Source of the DNA: an uncultured Alistipes sp.
GTDB lineage: Bacteria > Bacteroidota > Bacteroidia > Bacteroidales > Rikenellaceae
Direction of reading: 5' to 3'
Length of the DNA: 64,000 nucleotides
Assembly (NCBI GenBank): GCA_947623305.1
Contig: CANQGQ010000009.1
Location: 59,990-123,989, forward strand
A program made the position numbers and the translations under genes. The stretch's first letter is position 1, and each line of letters begins with the position of its first letter. The notes below the pieces were generated by a model. It had not been told where the DNA came from. It saw nothing but the letters and a program-made list of their open reading frames with translations, and did not search any database. Positions 35,332 to 49,056 of the stretch are shown here, in pieces.

Positions 35332-36993
35332 ATGGATTGGATTCGTTCGTTGTTGTTCGAACACTCGGCCTTGCAAGCCGTCGTCGTTCTGTCGCTCATA
35401 TCGACCCTCGGCATCGGACTGGGCAGAATACGCATCTGCGGCATTTCGCTCGGCACGGCTTTTATCTTTTTCGTCGGGATTCTTGCGGGCCATTTCGGGC
35501 TGTCGATCGACCCCGCTATGCTTGCCTATGCCGAAAGTTTCGGTCTGATTATCTTCGTCTACGCTTTGGGATTGCAGGTCGGGCCGGGTTTTTTCAGTTC
35601 GCTGCGCTCCGACGGCATCCGGTTGGTTACGCCCGCTCTGCTCGTGCTGTTCATCGGCACGGCAGCCGCCATCGGTTTGAGCTTCGCCTGCAACGTTCCG
35701 ATCGCCGACATGTCGGGCATCCTCTGCGGCGCCACGACCAACACCCCTGCCCTCGGCGCCGCTCAACAGATGCTGCTGCAAATGGGCCACGAGGCCAACG
35801 GCCCGGCGCTGAGCTGCGCACTCACCTATCCGTTGGGCGTCGTGGGCGTCATCCTGGCCATCGTCTTTCTGCGCAAGTGCTTCGTGCGACCGGCCGACCT
35901 TCCGGGCCCCGATGCGGAACACCGCAAAAACGTATTCATCGCCAGCTTCCGACTGACCAATCCCGCCATCTTCGGGCAGTCGGTGCACGAAATCGCCCAG
36001 CAAAGCCAACATCGGTTCGTCATCTCGCGACTTTGGCGCGACGGGCGGGTCTCCATTCCGACCTCCGACAAAACCCTGCAACAGAACGACGTCATCCTGG
36101 TCATCACCACGCCCGCCGAAACCGATGCCCTGCGGTTGATTTTCGGTGAGCAGGAACAGAAGGACTGGAACGCCGAAAACATCGACTGGAACGCCATCGA
36201 CAGCCAGTTGATTTCGCAGCGCATCTTAGTAACCCGACCCGAAATCAACGGCAAACGGCTCTCGTCGCTCCGTCTGCGCAACAACTACGGCATCAACATC
36301 AGTCGGGTTTACCGTTCGGGCGTGCAACTGCTGGCCACGCCCGATCTGCTGCTCCAGTTGGGCGACCGGCTGACCGTCGTCGGCGAAGCCGAAGACATCC
36401 GGCGGGTCGAGAAAATCCTCGGCAACGCCGTGAAAAGTCTCAACGAACCCAATCTGATCGCCGTATTCATCGGTCTGATTCTGGGGCTGACCTTGGGCAG
36501 CATCCCGATCGCGATACCGGGCATCTCGATCCCCGTGAAGCTCGGACTGGCGGGCGGGCCCATCATCGTGGGCATCCTCATCGGCACGTTCGGACCGCGG
36601 CTTCACATGATTACCTATACCACGCAAAGCGCCAATCTGATGCTGCGCGCGCTGGGACTTTCGATGTACCTCGCCTGTCTGGGGATGGATGCCGGCGCCC
36701 ACTTTTTCGAGACCGTCATGCGGCCCGAAGGGGCCCTGTGGCTCGGATTGGGATTCCTGTTGACGTTCGTACCGGTCGTGGCGGTCGGGCTCCTCGCGCT
36801 GCGGGTGCAGCACCTCGACTTCGGGTCGGTAACAGGGCTGCTCTGCGGCAGCATGGCCAATCCCATGGCCCTCAATTACGCCAACGACACCATCGAAGGC
36901 GACAACCCGTCGGTGTCATACGCCACGGTCTACCCCGTCTGCATGTTCCTGCGGGTCATCTTGATTCAGATCATGTTGATGCTCTTGCTGTAA
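35332..36993 (+). CDS. AspT/YidE-type transporter with two TrkA-C domains
   Basis: Membrane transporter of 553 residues in the AspT/YidE-YbjL duplication family. Each half has five or six membrane segments (residues 10-175 and about 385-553). The halves share the pattern LGxxxGxxxxGxxGxxxG and a GLLCGxxxNxPAL motif: SGILCGATTNTPALGAA (about 127-143) and TGLLCGSMANPMALNYA (about 502-518). Two TrkA-C/RCK_C regulatory domains lie between (about 200-280 and 290-370). The substrate may be an organic acid or amino acid; this cannot be decided. Its last 78 bases overlap the end of the convergent mscS-like gene. Confidence 0.88.
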   Translation: MDWIRSLLFEHSALQAVVVLSLISTLGIGLGRIRICGISLGTAFIFFVGILAGHFGLSIDPAMLAYAESFGLIIFVYALGLQVGPGFFSSLRSDGIRLVTPALLVLFIGTAAAIGLSFACNVPIADMSGILCGATTNTPALGAAQQMLLQMGHEANGPALSCALTYPLGVVGVILAIVFLRKCFVRPADLPGPDAEHRKNVFIASFRLTNPAIFGQSVHEIAQQSQHRFVISRLWRDGRVSIPTSDKTLQQNDVILVITTPAETDALRLIFGEQEQKDWNAENIDWNAIDSQLISQRILVTRPEINGKRLSSLRLRNNYGINISRVYRSGVQLLATPDLLLQLGDRLTVVGEAEDIRRVEKILGNAVKSLNEPNLIAVFIGLILGLTLGSIPIAIPGISIPVKLGLAGGPIIVGILIGTFGPRLHMITYTTQSANLMLRALGLSMYLACLGMDAGAHFFETVMRPEGALWLGLGFLLTFVPVVAVGLLALRVQHLDFGSVTGLLCGSMANPMALNYANDTIEGDNPSVSYATVYPVCMFLRVILIQIMLMLLL

Positions 36994-38325
36994 TGCTGGC
37001 CATCGGCGCAACTCCTCGACGTCGCTCCCCGCAGGCCGCTGGAATATCCGCAGGTCGAATTCCCCCGCGACGGCCATGACATGCGAAAAGACCTCGGATT
37101 GGATTCGTTCGTACTCCTGCCACACGACCGTATCGGTGAAAAAATAGAGTTGCAGCGGCACGCCCGTGTCCGATGGTTGCAACTGTCTCACCATAAGCGT
37201 CATGTCCTCGCGTATCGGAACCGCCGACCGCAAATAGCCGATCAGATAGTTGCGGAAAATCTCCAGATTGGTCAATCGCAGCCCGTCGGCCCCCGTGCCG
37301 CTCTCCGAATCGGTCGGCGAAAGGCCGTGCGCCGCATTATAAGCGGCATACTGTCGCTCGACGGTCTCGATGTATTCGCGCACGAGGCCGATGCGCCGGA
37401 AGCGTTCCAACCGCTCGGGTGTACAAAAACGAACGGACGAAATGTCGATGGAAACCGACCGCATGACCCGCCGTCCGCCCGACCGTTTCATCGCCTGCCA
37501 GTTCTGGAACGAATCGCTCACCAACAGATAGGGCGGCACCGTAACGACCGTATTGTCGTAATTGCGGATTTTCACGGTCGTGAGGGTTACCTCGATGACG
37601 ACGCCGTTGGCGCCGTATTTCGTCATCTCGATCCAGTCGCCCACCTGCAACATGTCGTTGACCGACAACTGGATGCCCGACACGAATCCGAGGATGCTGT
37701 CTTTGAATATGAGCATCAGGACGGCCGCCGAGGCACCCAGACCGGTCAACAGAAAGGTGGGCGAACGTCCAACTAAAATGGAGATAATCAACACGACGCT
37801 AATCAGCACGACAATGCCCTGCGCCGTCTGACGCAGCCCCTTGATGGGTTTGTTCTGCCAGGCGGGACGGCGGACGGCGATCCGGAACCCCGCACGAATC
37901 AAGACACAAAGCAACCGGCAGACAGCGATGACGACGTAGCTTTGCATCAACCGGTCGAGCAGCGTCCGCGCATGGCTGTCCGCCTCGAAAACGACCGGCA
38001 GCATCACCGACAGCAGAATCGCGCTCAACACATGGCAGGAGTGGTTCAGCACGGGCATGCTGAACAGTTCGTCGTCCCATTTGACGCGGGTGTGCTCCAC
38101 GAGGCGGCGCATTCCGCGAGCGAGCGTCAGCCGGCACAGGAAATCGAAGAGCACGCCGACCAACAGCACCAACAACAGAGCGACCCACAAGTCCCATCCG
38201 TTCTCGGTTGCCGAACTCAGACCGAGTTTCACCAAAAGGGCATCCGTCCAACGTCTCAGCAGCGCTTGCATACGCCGACCGAGGTGCAAAATCCGCGCCT
38301 CACGCCGCAGCAAGGGCCTGTTCAC
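36916..38325 (-). CDS. MscS-type mechanosensitive channel (YbdG-like)
   Basis: Small-conductance mechanosensitive channel of 469 residues that releases solutes on osmotic down-shock. Several membrane segments lie in the first 210 residues. The pore-lining segment and beta domain are clear: FLLTGLGASAAVLMLIFKDSILG (core GLGASAAVLMLIFKDSILG, about 187-205), then VGDWIEMTKYGANGVVIEVTLTTVKIRNYDN (core GDWIEMTKYGANGVVIEV). The last 26 codons run on the strand opposite the end of the transporter gene and encode a His-, Gln- and Asp-rich tail. A later ATG at 38274 is an alternative start. It is the last gene of the dnaX-tyrS-folB-symporter unit, 30 bases after the symporter. Confidence 0.87.
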   Translation of the reverse strand: MNRPLLRREARILHLGRRMQALLRRWTDALLVKLGLSSATENGWDLWVALLLVLLVGVLFDFLCRLTLARGMRRLVEHTRVKWDDELFSMPVLNHSCHVLSAILLSVMLPVVFEADSHARTLLDRLMQSYVVIAVCRLLCVLIRAGFRIAVRRPAWQNKPIKGLRQTAQGIVVLISVVLIISILVGRSPTFLLTGLGASAAVLMLIFKDSILGFVSGIQLSVNDMLQVGDWIEMTKYGANGVVIEVTLTTVKIRNYDNTVVTVPPYLLVSDSFQNWQAMKRSGGRRVMRSVSIDISSVRFCTPERLERFRRIGLVREYIETVERQYAAYNAAHGLSPTDSESGTGADGLRLTNLEIFRNYLIGYLRSAVPIREDMTLMVRQLQPSDTGVPLQLYFFTDTVVWQEYERIQSEVFSHVMAVAGEFDLRIFQRPAGSDVEELRRWPALQQEHQHDLNQDDPQEHADGVDRGV

Positions 38326-38355
38326 CCCTTTTCACTCGGCATCGAGAACGGAAAT

Positions 38356-39711
38356 TCAATGAAAAACTTTCAGATTGTCGAGGAACATCAACAGCAGCAC
38401 GACGGGGCAGAAATAGCGCAACAGCCACCGCAGCGCCACGAAAAACCAAGCACGAAAAGCACCGTTGTTGGTGATTTGCGCCTCGAATTTCCGTCGGTCC
38501 ATGAACCAACCCACGAAAATGCAGGTTACGAATCCGCCCGCCGGCAGCAGGATGTTGGCCGTCAGATAATCGAGCGAATCGAAGAGGTTGAGCCCGCAGA
38601 TTTTCCAGCCGCCGAGCACGCCCAACGAGAGCGAAGCCAACGCACCCAGCGCAGCCGTCGCAGCGGTGGTAGTCCAAGCAGCACGCCGGCGGCTCAGGCC
38701 CCATTCCTCTTGCATGTAAGCAGTGAGCACCTCATGCAGCGAGAGGGTCGAGGTCAGAGCCGCGATGACCAACAACAGGAAAAAGACCGTCGACCACACC
38801 ATGCTCAACGGCATGCCGTTGAAAATCCCTGGCAGCGTGATAAAAACCAACGAGGGGCCCGACGTCGGTGCGATGCCGACGCTGAACACCGCCGGAAAGA
38901 TGACCACGCCCGCCAACACGGCGACTAACGTGTCGAGCAGCGTTACGTTGAAGGCCGTTTTCCGAAGGTCGGTTTCGGGCTTGAAATAGGAGGCATACGT
39001 TACCATCGTCCCCAATCCGATGGAAAGCGAGAAGAAGGCCTGCCCCATCGCCACCAGCACGGTGGCGGGGGTTACCTTCGAGAAATCGGGCCGGAACAGG
39101 AAGCGCAGCCCTTCGCCGCTGCCCGGCATCAGCAGCGAGTGAACGGCCAAAGCAAGCAGAACGACCAGCAACAGCGGCATCAACAACTTGGACGAGCGTT
39201 CGATTCCTTTCTGCACGCCCATCGCGATGATGACGTGGGTCGCCAGAATGAACAGACCGGTGTAGACCAACGGCCGCCACGGGTGAGAGATAAACCCCTC
39301 GAAAAATGCGGCGTACTGCTCGGGCGCGGTACAACGGGCCAATCCGCCCGTAACGGATTGCACCATGTATTCGGCCGTCCATCCCGACACGACGAAATAG
39401 AACCCGAGAATCAGAAAGGCGGCCAGCACACCGTTGTAGCCCAGGAATTTCCAGCGGCGGTCCAGTTTGCGGTAGGCACCGACGGCGTTGCGGTGCGAGG
39501 CACGCCCCACCGAAAACTCGGCCAGCATGATGGGCAACCCGAACAGCAACACGCACAGCACGTAGATGACCAGAAACGCGCCGCCGCCGTTTTCGCCGAC
39601 GACATAGGGAAACCGCCAGATGTTGCCCAGTCCGACCGAACTTCCGGCCGCGACGAGTACCGCACTCAACTTGCCGCCCAACGTAGCGCGGCCCTGCGAA
39701 CGATGTACCAT
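38356..39711 (-). CDS. Sodium-dependent transporter, NSS/SNF family
   Basis: Na+-coupled importer of 451 residues, probably for an amino acid or related solute. The family's first-helix signature AAGSSVGLGNIWRFPYVVGENGGGAF (core GSSVGLGNIWRFPYV, about 22-36) is intact, with the sodium and substrate site residues. About eleven hydrophobic segments are visible. The sequence SLSIGLGTMVTYASYF in helix 6 is also typical. It lies between folB and the mscS-like gene in a likely single transcript. No substrate can be assigned. Confidence 0.93.
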   Translation of the reverse strand: MVHRSQGRATLGGKLSAVLVAAGSSVGLGNIWRFPYVVGENGGGAFLVIYVLCVLLFGLPIMLAEFSVGRASHRNAVGAYRKLDRRWKFLGYNGVLAAFLILGFYFVVSGWTAEYMVQSVTGGLARCTAPEQYAAFFEGFISHPWRPLVYTGLFILATHVIIAMGVQKGIERSSKLLMPLLLVVLLALAVHSLLMPGSGEGLRFLFRPDFSKVTPATVLVAMGQAFFSLSIGLGTMVTYASYFKPETDLRKTAFNVTLLDTLVAVLAGVVIFPAVFSVGIAPTSGPSLVFITLPGIFNGMPLSMVWSTVFFLLLVIAALTSTLSLHEVLTAYMQEEWGLSRRRAAWTTTAATAALGALASLSLGVLGGWKICGLNLFDSLDYLTANILLPAGGFVTCIFVGWFMDRRKFEAQITNNGAFRAWFFVALRWLLRYFCPVVLLLMFLDNLKVFH

Positions 39712-39769
39712 AACCTTATTGATGACAACGAGGTGGGCATCCGCATCGGTTCCGGATACCCGCTCCGTT

Positions 39770-40132
39770 CTATTTTTCCAACGCGACGCTCACTTTCGCG
39801 ACCTTGCCGCCCAACGGCGGAGCCAGCTTCGACACGGTGCAGCGGACGTGCACGATCTGCGGAAAAGCCGCATAGAGGGCGTCGATGATATTCGCCGCCA
39901 CCCGTTCGATAGTGCGTTGGGTGATTCGCATCTGCGCTCGCACGATCTCGTAGACCGTCAGATAATTGACGGCCTGTTCGACACTGTCCTCTTCGGCCAC
40001 GCGTCCGAGTTCCGCCGTAACGGTCAGATCGACCGTGAAACGGTTGCCCACCTGCCGTTCGAGTTCGTAGCACCCGTGGAAGGCGCGGAACTCCATGCGG
40101 TCGAGCTCGATTTCGTATTGCATTCCGCTCAT
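39770..40132 (-). CDS. folB: Dihydroneopterin aldolase FolB
   Basis: Enzyme of tetrahydrofolate synthesis that converts 7,8-dihydroneopterin to 6-hydroxymethyl-dihydropterin and glycolaldehyde. The 120 residues match the family. The active-site region FRAFHGCYELERQVGNRF (about 15-32) has the conserved Glu, and the catalytic Lys lies in TVSKLAPPLGG (about 98-108). It sits 21 bases after tyrS. No other folate gene is in the window. Confidence 0.92.
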   Translation of the reverse strand: MSGMQYEIELDRMEFRAFHGCYELERQVGNRFTVDLTVTAELGRVAEEDSVEQAVNYLTVYEIVRAQMRITQRTIERVAANIIDALYAAFPQIVHVRCTVSKLAPPLGGKVAKVSVALEK

Positions 40133-40153
40133 CTTTCGCAGCGGCAGGCTCCC

Positions 40154-41449
40154 CTACTCCGCTATCACCAAATAATAATTCTTCTTGCCCTTCTGCACGA
40201 GGAGGTATTTTCCGGCCAGCAGGTCGGCCTCCGTCAGCGCACGCATCGGATCGGCCACCTTCTCCTTGTTGAGCGACACGCCGCCGCCTTGCACCATCTT
40301 GCGGCACTCGCCTTTCGACGGGAAAATCTGCGTCTTTTCGGCGCAAAGCTCGATGAACGGCAAAGCCCCCAAATCCGTCCGCGCGATGCGGAACTGCGGC
40401 ACGCCCTCGAACACCTGCAGCAAAGTCGTTTCGTCGATGCTGCGCAACGTCTCGGGAGCCGCACCGCCGAACAGAATAGCCGATGCGTTGGCGGCCTTTT
40501 CGTACTCCTCGCGAGAGTGGATCATCGTCGTAATCTCCTCGGCCAGACGCTTCTGCAAAATGCGCAGATGCGGCGCAGCGCGATGCTCGGCAATCAGTCC
40601 TTCGATGGTTTCGCGGTCGAGCAGCGTGAAAATCTTGATATACCGTTCGGCATCCTCGTCGCTGACGTTCAGCCAGAACTGGTAGAACTTGTAAGGCGAC
40701 GTATAGCGCGGATCGAGCCAGACATTGCCGCTCTCGGTCTTACCGAACTTCGTGCCGTCGGCTTTGGTGATAAGCGGGCAGGTGATGGCGTAGGCCTCGC
40801 CGCCCAACTTGCGGCGGATCAACTCCGTGCCGGTCGTGATATTGCCCCACTGGTCGGCGCCGCCGAGCTGGATTTTGCAGTTCATCGTCTCATAGAGGTG
40901 CATGAAATCGTACCCCTGCACGAGCTGATAGGTGAACTCCGTGAAGGACATGCCGTCGCCCTCGCCGTTGAAGCGTTTCTTGACGGAATCCTTGGCCATC
41001 ATGTAGTTGACCGTGATGAGTTTGCCGATGTCGCGGATGAAGTCCAGAAACGAAAACTCCTTCATCCAATCGTAATTGTTGACCATCACGGCGGCATTGG
41101 GCGCATCGGATTCGAAATCGAGCAGCTTGGCTAATTGGCGTTTGATGGCCTCCTGGTTGTGGCGCAAGGTCGGTTCATCGAGCAGATTGCGTTCCTGCGA
41201 CTTGCCCGACGGATCGCCGATCATGCCCGTCGCCCCACCGACCAGCGCCAGCGGACGATGGCCGCACAACTGGAAGTGTTTCAGAATCATCACGCCGACC
41301 AGATGGCCGATATGCAACGAATCGGCCGTAGGGTCGATTCCCAGATAGGCCGTCGTCATCTCCTTTTCGAGTTGTTCCTTCGCGCCGGGCATGATCGTGT
41401 GGATCATCCCGCGCCATTCGAGTTCTTCGATAAAATTTTTGGTTCCCAT
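40154..41449 (-). CDS. tyrS: Tyrosyl-tRNA synthetase
   Basis: Class I aminoacyl-tRNA synthetase charging tRNA-Tyr. I choose the ATG at 41449 ([14 protein letters not shown]), which has GGAAAG at a good distance upstream, giving 431 residues. The HIGH-like motif is SLHIGHLVG (about 41-49), and the KMSKS-like loop is [11 protein letters not shown] (about 228-238). The C-terminal S4-like RNA-binding domain includes EGVSLN-type residues ([14 protein letters not shown]). It lies between dnaX and folB and is probably transcribed from the dnaX promoter. Confidence 0.96.
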   Translation of the reverse strand: MGTKNFIEELEWRGMIHTIMPGAKEQLEKEMTTAYLGIDPTADSLHIGHLVGVMILKHFQLCGHRPLALVGGATGMIGDPSGKSQERNLLDEPTLRHNQEAIKRQLAKLLDFESDAPNAAVMVNNYDWMKEFSFLDFIRDIGKLITVNYMMAKDSVKKRFNGEGDGMSFTEFTYQLVQGYDFMHLYETMNCKIQLGGADQWGNITTGTELIRRKLGGEAYAITCPLITKADGTKFGKTESGNVWLDPRYTSPYKFYQFWLNVSDEDAERYIKIFTLLDRETIEGLIAEHRAAPHLRILQKRLAEEITTMIHSREEYEKAANASAILFGGAAPETLRSIDETTLLQVFEGVPQFRIARTDLGALPFIELCAEKTQIFPSKGECRKMVQGGGVSLNKEKVADPMRALTEADLLAGKYLLVQKGKKNYYLVIAE

Positions 41450-41498
41450 ATCTTTTCTTTCCATATTCAATTCGATCGTCCGTTCGCGAACGCCGCCG

Positions 41499-43394
41499 TC
41501 ATTCGAGCTCCAAATCGAGCTCCTTGCGCAGCTTGTTCACCAACGGATTCTTTTCCGTAAGGTGTTTCACGCGGTCTTCGAGTTTGATGGGCCGTGCCGC
41601 CCGAATCTGTTCGTCGACCTTGATTTCCAGCTCCAGTTTTCCGTTCACGCCCGCCAGCTGCGCATATTGCGACAGCATCGACGTCCGCATCCGTTGAATT
41701 TCGTCGCGCAGCTCCGTCGTCGGCACGCTGATAGTTACCACATTGTCATGCAGTTGCATCCGTTCGAACACCTGAACGAACCGCGGACGCCGTTCGCGCA
41801 CCAACTGCATCCATTGCGGACGGGCCTGCTCCAATTTTTCCGCAGCCATCGGGTCGATCTCCGGAGTCGACGCAGCCTCCGGACGATCGTCCGCCGCCGG
41901 TTCGGCTTCCGACTGCACAGGTTCCTTTTGTGCAAGCAGTTCCGACAACGATGTTCCCGAAACCAACGACCGAGGACGGGAAGCAGCCACAGAGGTCATT
42001 TCGGGGGCATGTGATTCCGCAACGGTCGGTGCACTCGGAACATCCGCGACCACCGGTGCGCTCGAAGCCACGGGAGCCGGCTCGACATCGGAAGTGTCCG
42101 AAGCAGTCTTATCGACCGGAATAGCAGAAGTTTCATTTACAGTCGGAGCAACCATCGAAGCAGCGGGTGCGACCGAACCGACCGAAGCCGTCGGGACGGT
42201 ATCTTTCTGCACGGGTTGCGCATCTGCTGCGACCGGAGCGGCTGCACGGGGAGCGAGCGACGGAAGCGGATAGGCTTCCGAAGCATTCAACGAATCATTT
42301 TTTTTTTGACCGAGCCCGGCGATCTTCATCAAGCCCAGTTCGACCAACAACCGCTGGTTGGACGATTGCCGGATCTTTCCGTCGAGTTCCGTCAGCACGG
42401 AGATCGCCCCGAAGAGGAATTCGACTGTGCAGGCGCCCGCCTGCGCCCGGTATCGTTCGAGCAATGCGCCGGTCATTTCGATCAACCGCAGCGTCTCGGG
42501 CCGTTTGGCCATCAACAGATCGCGCATGTGGCGGTTCAGCCCCGCCATGAAGGTCTGCCCCGAAAAGCCCTTCGCGAGCACCGCATCGAACTCCACGAGC
42601 ACGCTCGCGTAATCGCCCGCAAGCAACAGATCGGTTACGCGGAAATAGGTGTCGTAATCCAACACGTTGAGCGTTTGCGCCACGTTGCGGTAATCGAGCG
42701 TCGTGCCGCAAAACGAAACGGCCTTATCGAACATCGACAGCGCATCGCGCATCCCGCCGTCGGCTTTCTGGGCGATCAGGTTGAGCGATTCCTCGTCGGC
42801 CGTAATCCCCTCCTGCGAAGCGATGTATTGCAGATACGCGACCCCGTCCTCAACCCGGATGCGATTGAAATCGTAAATCTGGCAGCGCGAAAGGATGGTC
42901 GGAATGATCTTATGTTTTTCGGTCGTGGCGAGGATGAAAATCGCATGGGCGGGCGGCTCCTCCAGCGTCTTCAGAAAGGCGTTGAACGCCGCAGCCGAGA
43001 GCATGTGCACCTCGTCGATGATGAAGACCGAATAGCGCCCCACCTGCGGAATGATGCGCACCTGTTCGATCAACGTACGGATATCTTCGACCGAGTTGTT
43101 CGACGCGGCATCCAGCTCGTGGATATTGAGCGAGCGTCCCTCGTTGAACGAGCGGCACGATTCGCATTCGTTGCAGGCTTCGGCACCCTCGGGATGCAGG
43201 CAGTTGATCGCCTTGGCGAAGATGCGGGCACACGTGGTTTTACCGACCCCGCGCGGGCCGCAAAAGAGATAGGCATGGGCCAACTGTCCGCGCTCGATGG
43301 CATTGCGGAGCGTGGAAGTGATGTGCTGCTGTCCGACGACCGAAGCGAAAGTTGCCGGACGGTATTTGCGCGCGCTGACGATGAAATCACTCAT
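41499..43394 (-). CDS. dnaX: DNA polymerase III subunits gamma and tau
   Basis: Clamp-loader ATPase; 631 residues in the full (tau) form. The start at 43394 ([13 protein letters not shown]) is where the family begins. Walker A is GPRGVGKTT (about 45-53), the zinc cysteines are in [16 protein letters not shown] (about 64-79), Walker B is FIIDEVHM and the SRC sensor is [10 protein letters not shown]. Domain III ends near residue 360 ([16 protein letters not shown]). A run of ten A (42307-42298) follows at once. A -1 slip there gives a stop directly, so a gamma form of about 366 residues is expected. The tau-specific part is Ala/Pro-rich, then a conserved C-terminal domain. It leads the minus-strand unit with tyrS and folB. 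Confidence 0.95.
   Translation of the reverse strand: MSDFIVSARKYRPATFASVVGQQHITSTLRNAIERGQLAHAYLFCGPRGVGKTTCARIFAKAINCLHPEGAEACNECESCRSFNEGRSLNIHELDAASNNSVEDIRTLIEQVRIIPQVGRYSVFIIDEVHMLSAAAFNAFLKTLEEPPAHAIFILATTEKHKIIPTILSRCQIYDFNRIRVEDGVAYLQYIASQEGITADEESLNLIAQKADGGMRDALSMFDKAVSFCGTTLDYRNVAQTLNVLDYDTYFRVTDLLLAGDYASVLVEFDAVLAKGFSGQTFMAGLNRHMRDLLMAKRPETLRLIEMTGALLERYRAQAGACTVEFLFGAISVLTELDGKIRQSSNQRLLVELGLMKIAGLGQKKNDSLNASEAYPLPSLAPRAAAPVAADAQPVQKDTVPTASVGSVAPAASMVAPTVNETSAIPVDKTASDTSDVEPAPVASSAPVVADVPSAPTVAESHAPEMTSVAASRPRSLVSGTSLSELLAQKEPVQSEAEPAADDRPEAASTPEIDPMAAEKLEQARPQWMQLVRERRPRFVQVFERMQLHDNVVTISVPTTELRDEIQRMRTSMLSQYAQLAGVNGKLELEIKVDEQIRAARPIKLEDRVKHLTEKNPLVNKLRKELDLELE
42295..42308 (-). 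promoter_or_regulatory. A10 slippery site inside dnaX
   Basis: Read on the minus strand: CAA AAA AAA AAT GAT in frame 0. After a -1 shift the next codons are AAA then TGA (42297-42295). The run is at codons 363-366, at the border between the ATPase/collar part and the tau-specific part. See the finding. Confidence 0.75.
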
Positions 43395-43402
43395 ATCGAC
43401 GT

Positions 43403-43434
43403 CAAAGATACGAAAAGCCGAGTGCAATGCCAAA
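43403..43434 (-). promoter_or_regulatory. dnaX promoter
   Basis: CAAAGATA at 43403-43410 (TATCTTTG on the minus strand) and CAAA at 43431-43434 (TTTG), 20 bases apart: a full consensus match. The -7 box lies 8 bases from the dnaX start, so the leader is very short or transcription begins almost at the ATG. Confidence 0.65.
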
Positions 43435-43496
43435 TTTATTTGAGCATTGCCGAGGCAGAGTATCTTCCCGCTTTTAAAAGCGGTGGCGGTCATTTT

Positions 43497-43535
43497 GTCG
43501 CATCGCGACACAAATTGGCACACCGCGACTGCCAA
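43497..43535. repeat. Two inverted repeats upstream of clpB
   Basis: TGTCGC-ATC-GCGACA at 43497-43511 and TTGGCA-N9-TGCCAA at 43515-43535. They lie 87-125 bases before the clpB start, between divergent dnaX and clpB. Neither is the CIRCE element (TTAGCACTC-N9-GAGTGCTAA), though the second shares its 9-base spacing. Confidence 0.45.
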
Positions 43536-43621
43536 AATCCGCCAGGATGTCGGAAATCGGCGGCGTGGCAAGCGCTTTGCGGGAAACCCTGTCGAACACG
43601 CAATCGAAAAAACACAACGAT

Positions 43622-46216
<2,595 letters not shown>

Positions 46217-46266
46217 CGGTTCGCAAAGGCCAACGGAGTACCGATCCAAGCACTTCGACCCGTTCA

Positions 46267-46306
46267 TGAAAAAAGCGATTGCAGACAACTGCAATCGCTT
46301 TTTTCA
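46267..46306. terminator. Bidirectional terminator between clpB and infC
   Basis: Perfect 18-bp arms (46267-46284 and 46289-46306) around ACAA, with a run of six A on the left and six T on the right, so it works for both convergent genes. Confidence 0.92.
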
Positions 46307-46358
46307 TATTCTGCAGGAAGCTGGCCGACCGTATTCGTCGGCGATTTCCGACAAACGG

Positions 46359-46982
46359 CTACTTCTTGCTCTTGGGAGCGAGCATCATGTTCATCTTCTT
46401 GCCATCCAATTTCGGCATCATCTCGACCTTGGCGACCTCCTCCAAATCGGTGGCGAAGCGCAACAACAGAATCTCGCCCTGCTCCTTGAAGACGATGGAG
46501 CGTCCGCGGAAGAAGACATAGGCCTTTACCTTGGCCCCCTCTTTCAGAAAGTTCTGCGCATGCTTCAACTTGAAGTTGTAGTCATGGTCGTCGGTCTGCG
46601 GGCCGAAGCGGATCTCCTTGACCACGACCTTTGTCTGGTTGGCCTTGATCTCCTTGGCTTTCTTCCGCTGCTGGTAGAGGAACTTCTGGTAGTCCGCAAT
46701 GCGGCATACGGGAGGATCGGCTTTCGGCGAAATCTCGATCAGATCGAGTTCGAGTTCATCGGCAAGCCGAAGTGCCTCGCGGATCGGCATGACCCGCGGC
46801 TGTTCAACGTTTTCGCCCACCACACGCACCTCGGGAGCCGTGATCTGCTCGTTGATGCGATGGGGATTCTCTTTTTCGGGCAATCTGCGCCCGAAACGGG
46901 GATCTTTTCCGGCGGCCGGTTTCGGCCGGTTATTCCCGGGAGTGAACGGTCTCGGCGGGAATGGTTTTGGTGCTGCGATAAT
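46359..46982 (-). CDS. infC: Translation initiation factor IF-3, probable AUU start
   Basis: IF-3 binds the 30S subunit and checks start-codon pairing. The conserved body runs from [18 protein letters not shown] to MMLAPKSKK. The frame is open upstream to the thrS stop and encodes a basic, Pro-rich extension ([20 protein letters not shown]), but contains no ATG or GTG; only TTG at 46883, ATT at 46982 and ATC at 46979 are near-start codons. I take ATT at 46982, 9 bases after the thrS stop, because infC uses AUU in many bacteria for self-control; this gives 207 residues. The usual downstream partners rpmI and rplT are absent. Confidence 0.85.
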   Translation of the reverse strand: MIAAPKPFPPRPFTPGNNRPKPAAGKDPRFGRRLPEKENPHRINEQITAPEVRVVGENVEQPRVMPIREALRLADELELDLIEISPKADPPVCRIADYQKFLYQQRKKAKEIKANQTKVVVKEIRFGPQTDDHDYNFKLKHAQNFLKEGAKVKAYVFFRGRSIVFKEQGEILLLRFATDLEEVAKVEMMPKLDGKKMNMMLAPKSKK

Positions 46983-46991
46983 GGTAAAGTA

Positions 46992-48944
<1,953 letters not shown>

Positions 48945-49056
48945 ATACTTATTAACTTAACTTTTCGGGGATTCCGAACGGTGGCTTCTGCCACCGACGA
49001 AGACGTTTCCACAATTACGAGACGGAATCCATCTTCGGGAACTCCCTGTTTTCTCC

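Noticed and set aside
41555..41575. TGTTTCACGCGG as a parS site
   Set aside because: It matches only half of the parS consensus, lies in the dnaX coding sequence, and encodes conserved residues.
43515..43535. CIRCE element upstream of clpB
   Set aside because: The spacing is right but the arms are TTGGCA/TGCCAA, not TTAGCACTC/GAGTGCTAA.
43395..43571. Longer start for dnaX at 43571
   Set aside because: The extra 59 codons overlap the dnaX promoter and encode no family sequence; the family begins at [13 protein letters not shown].
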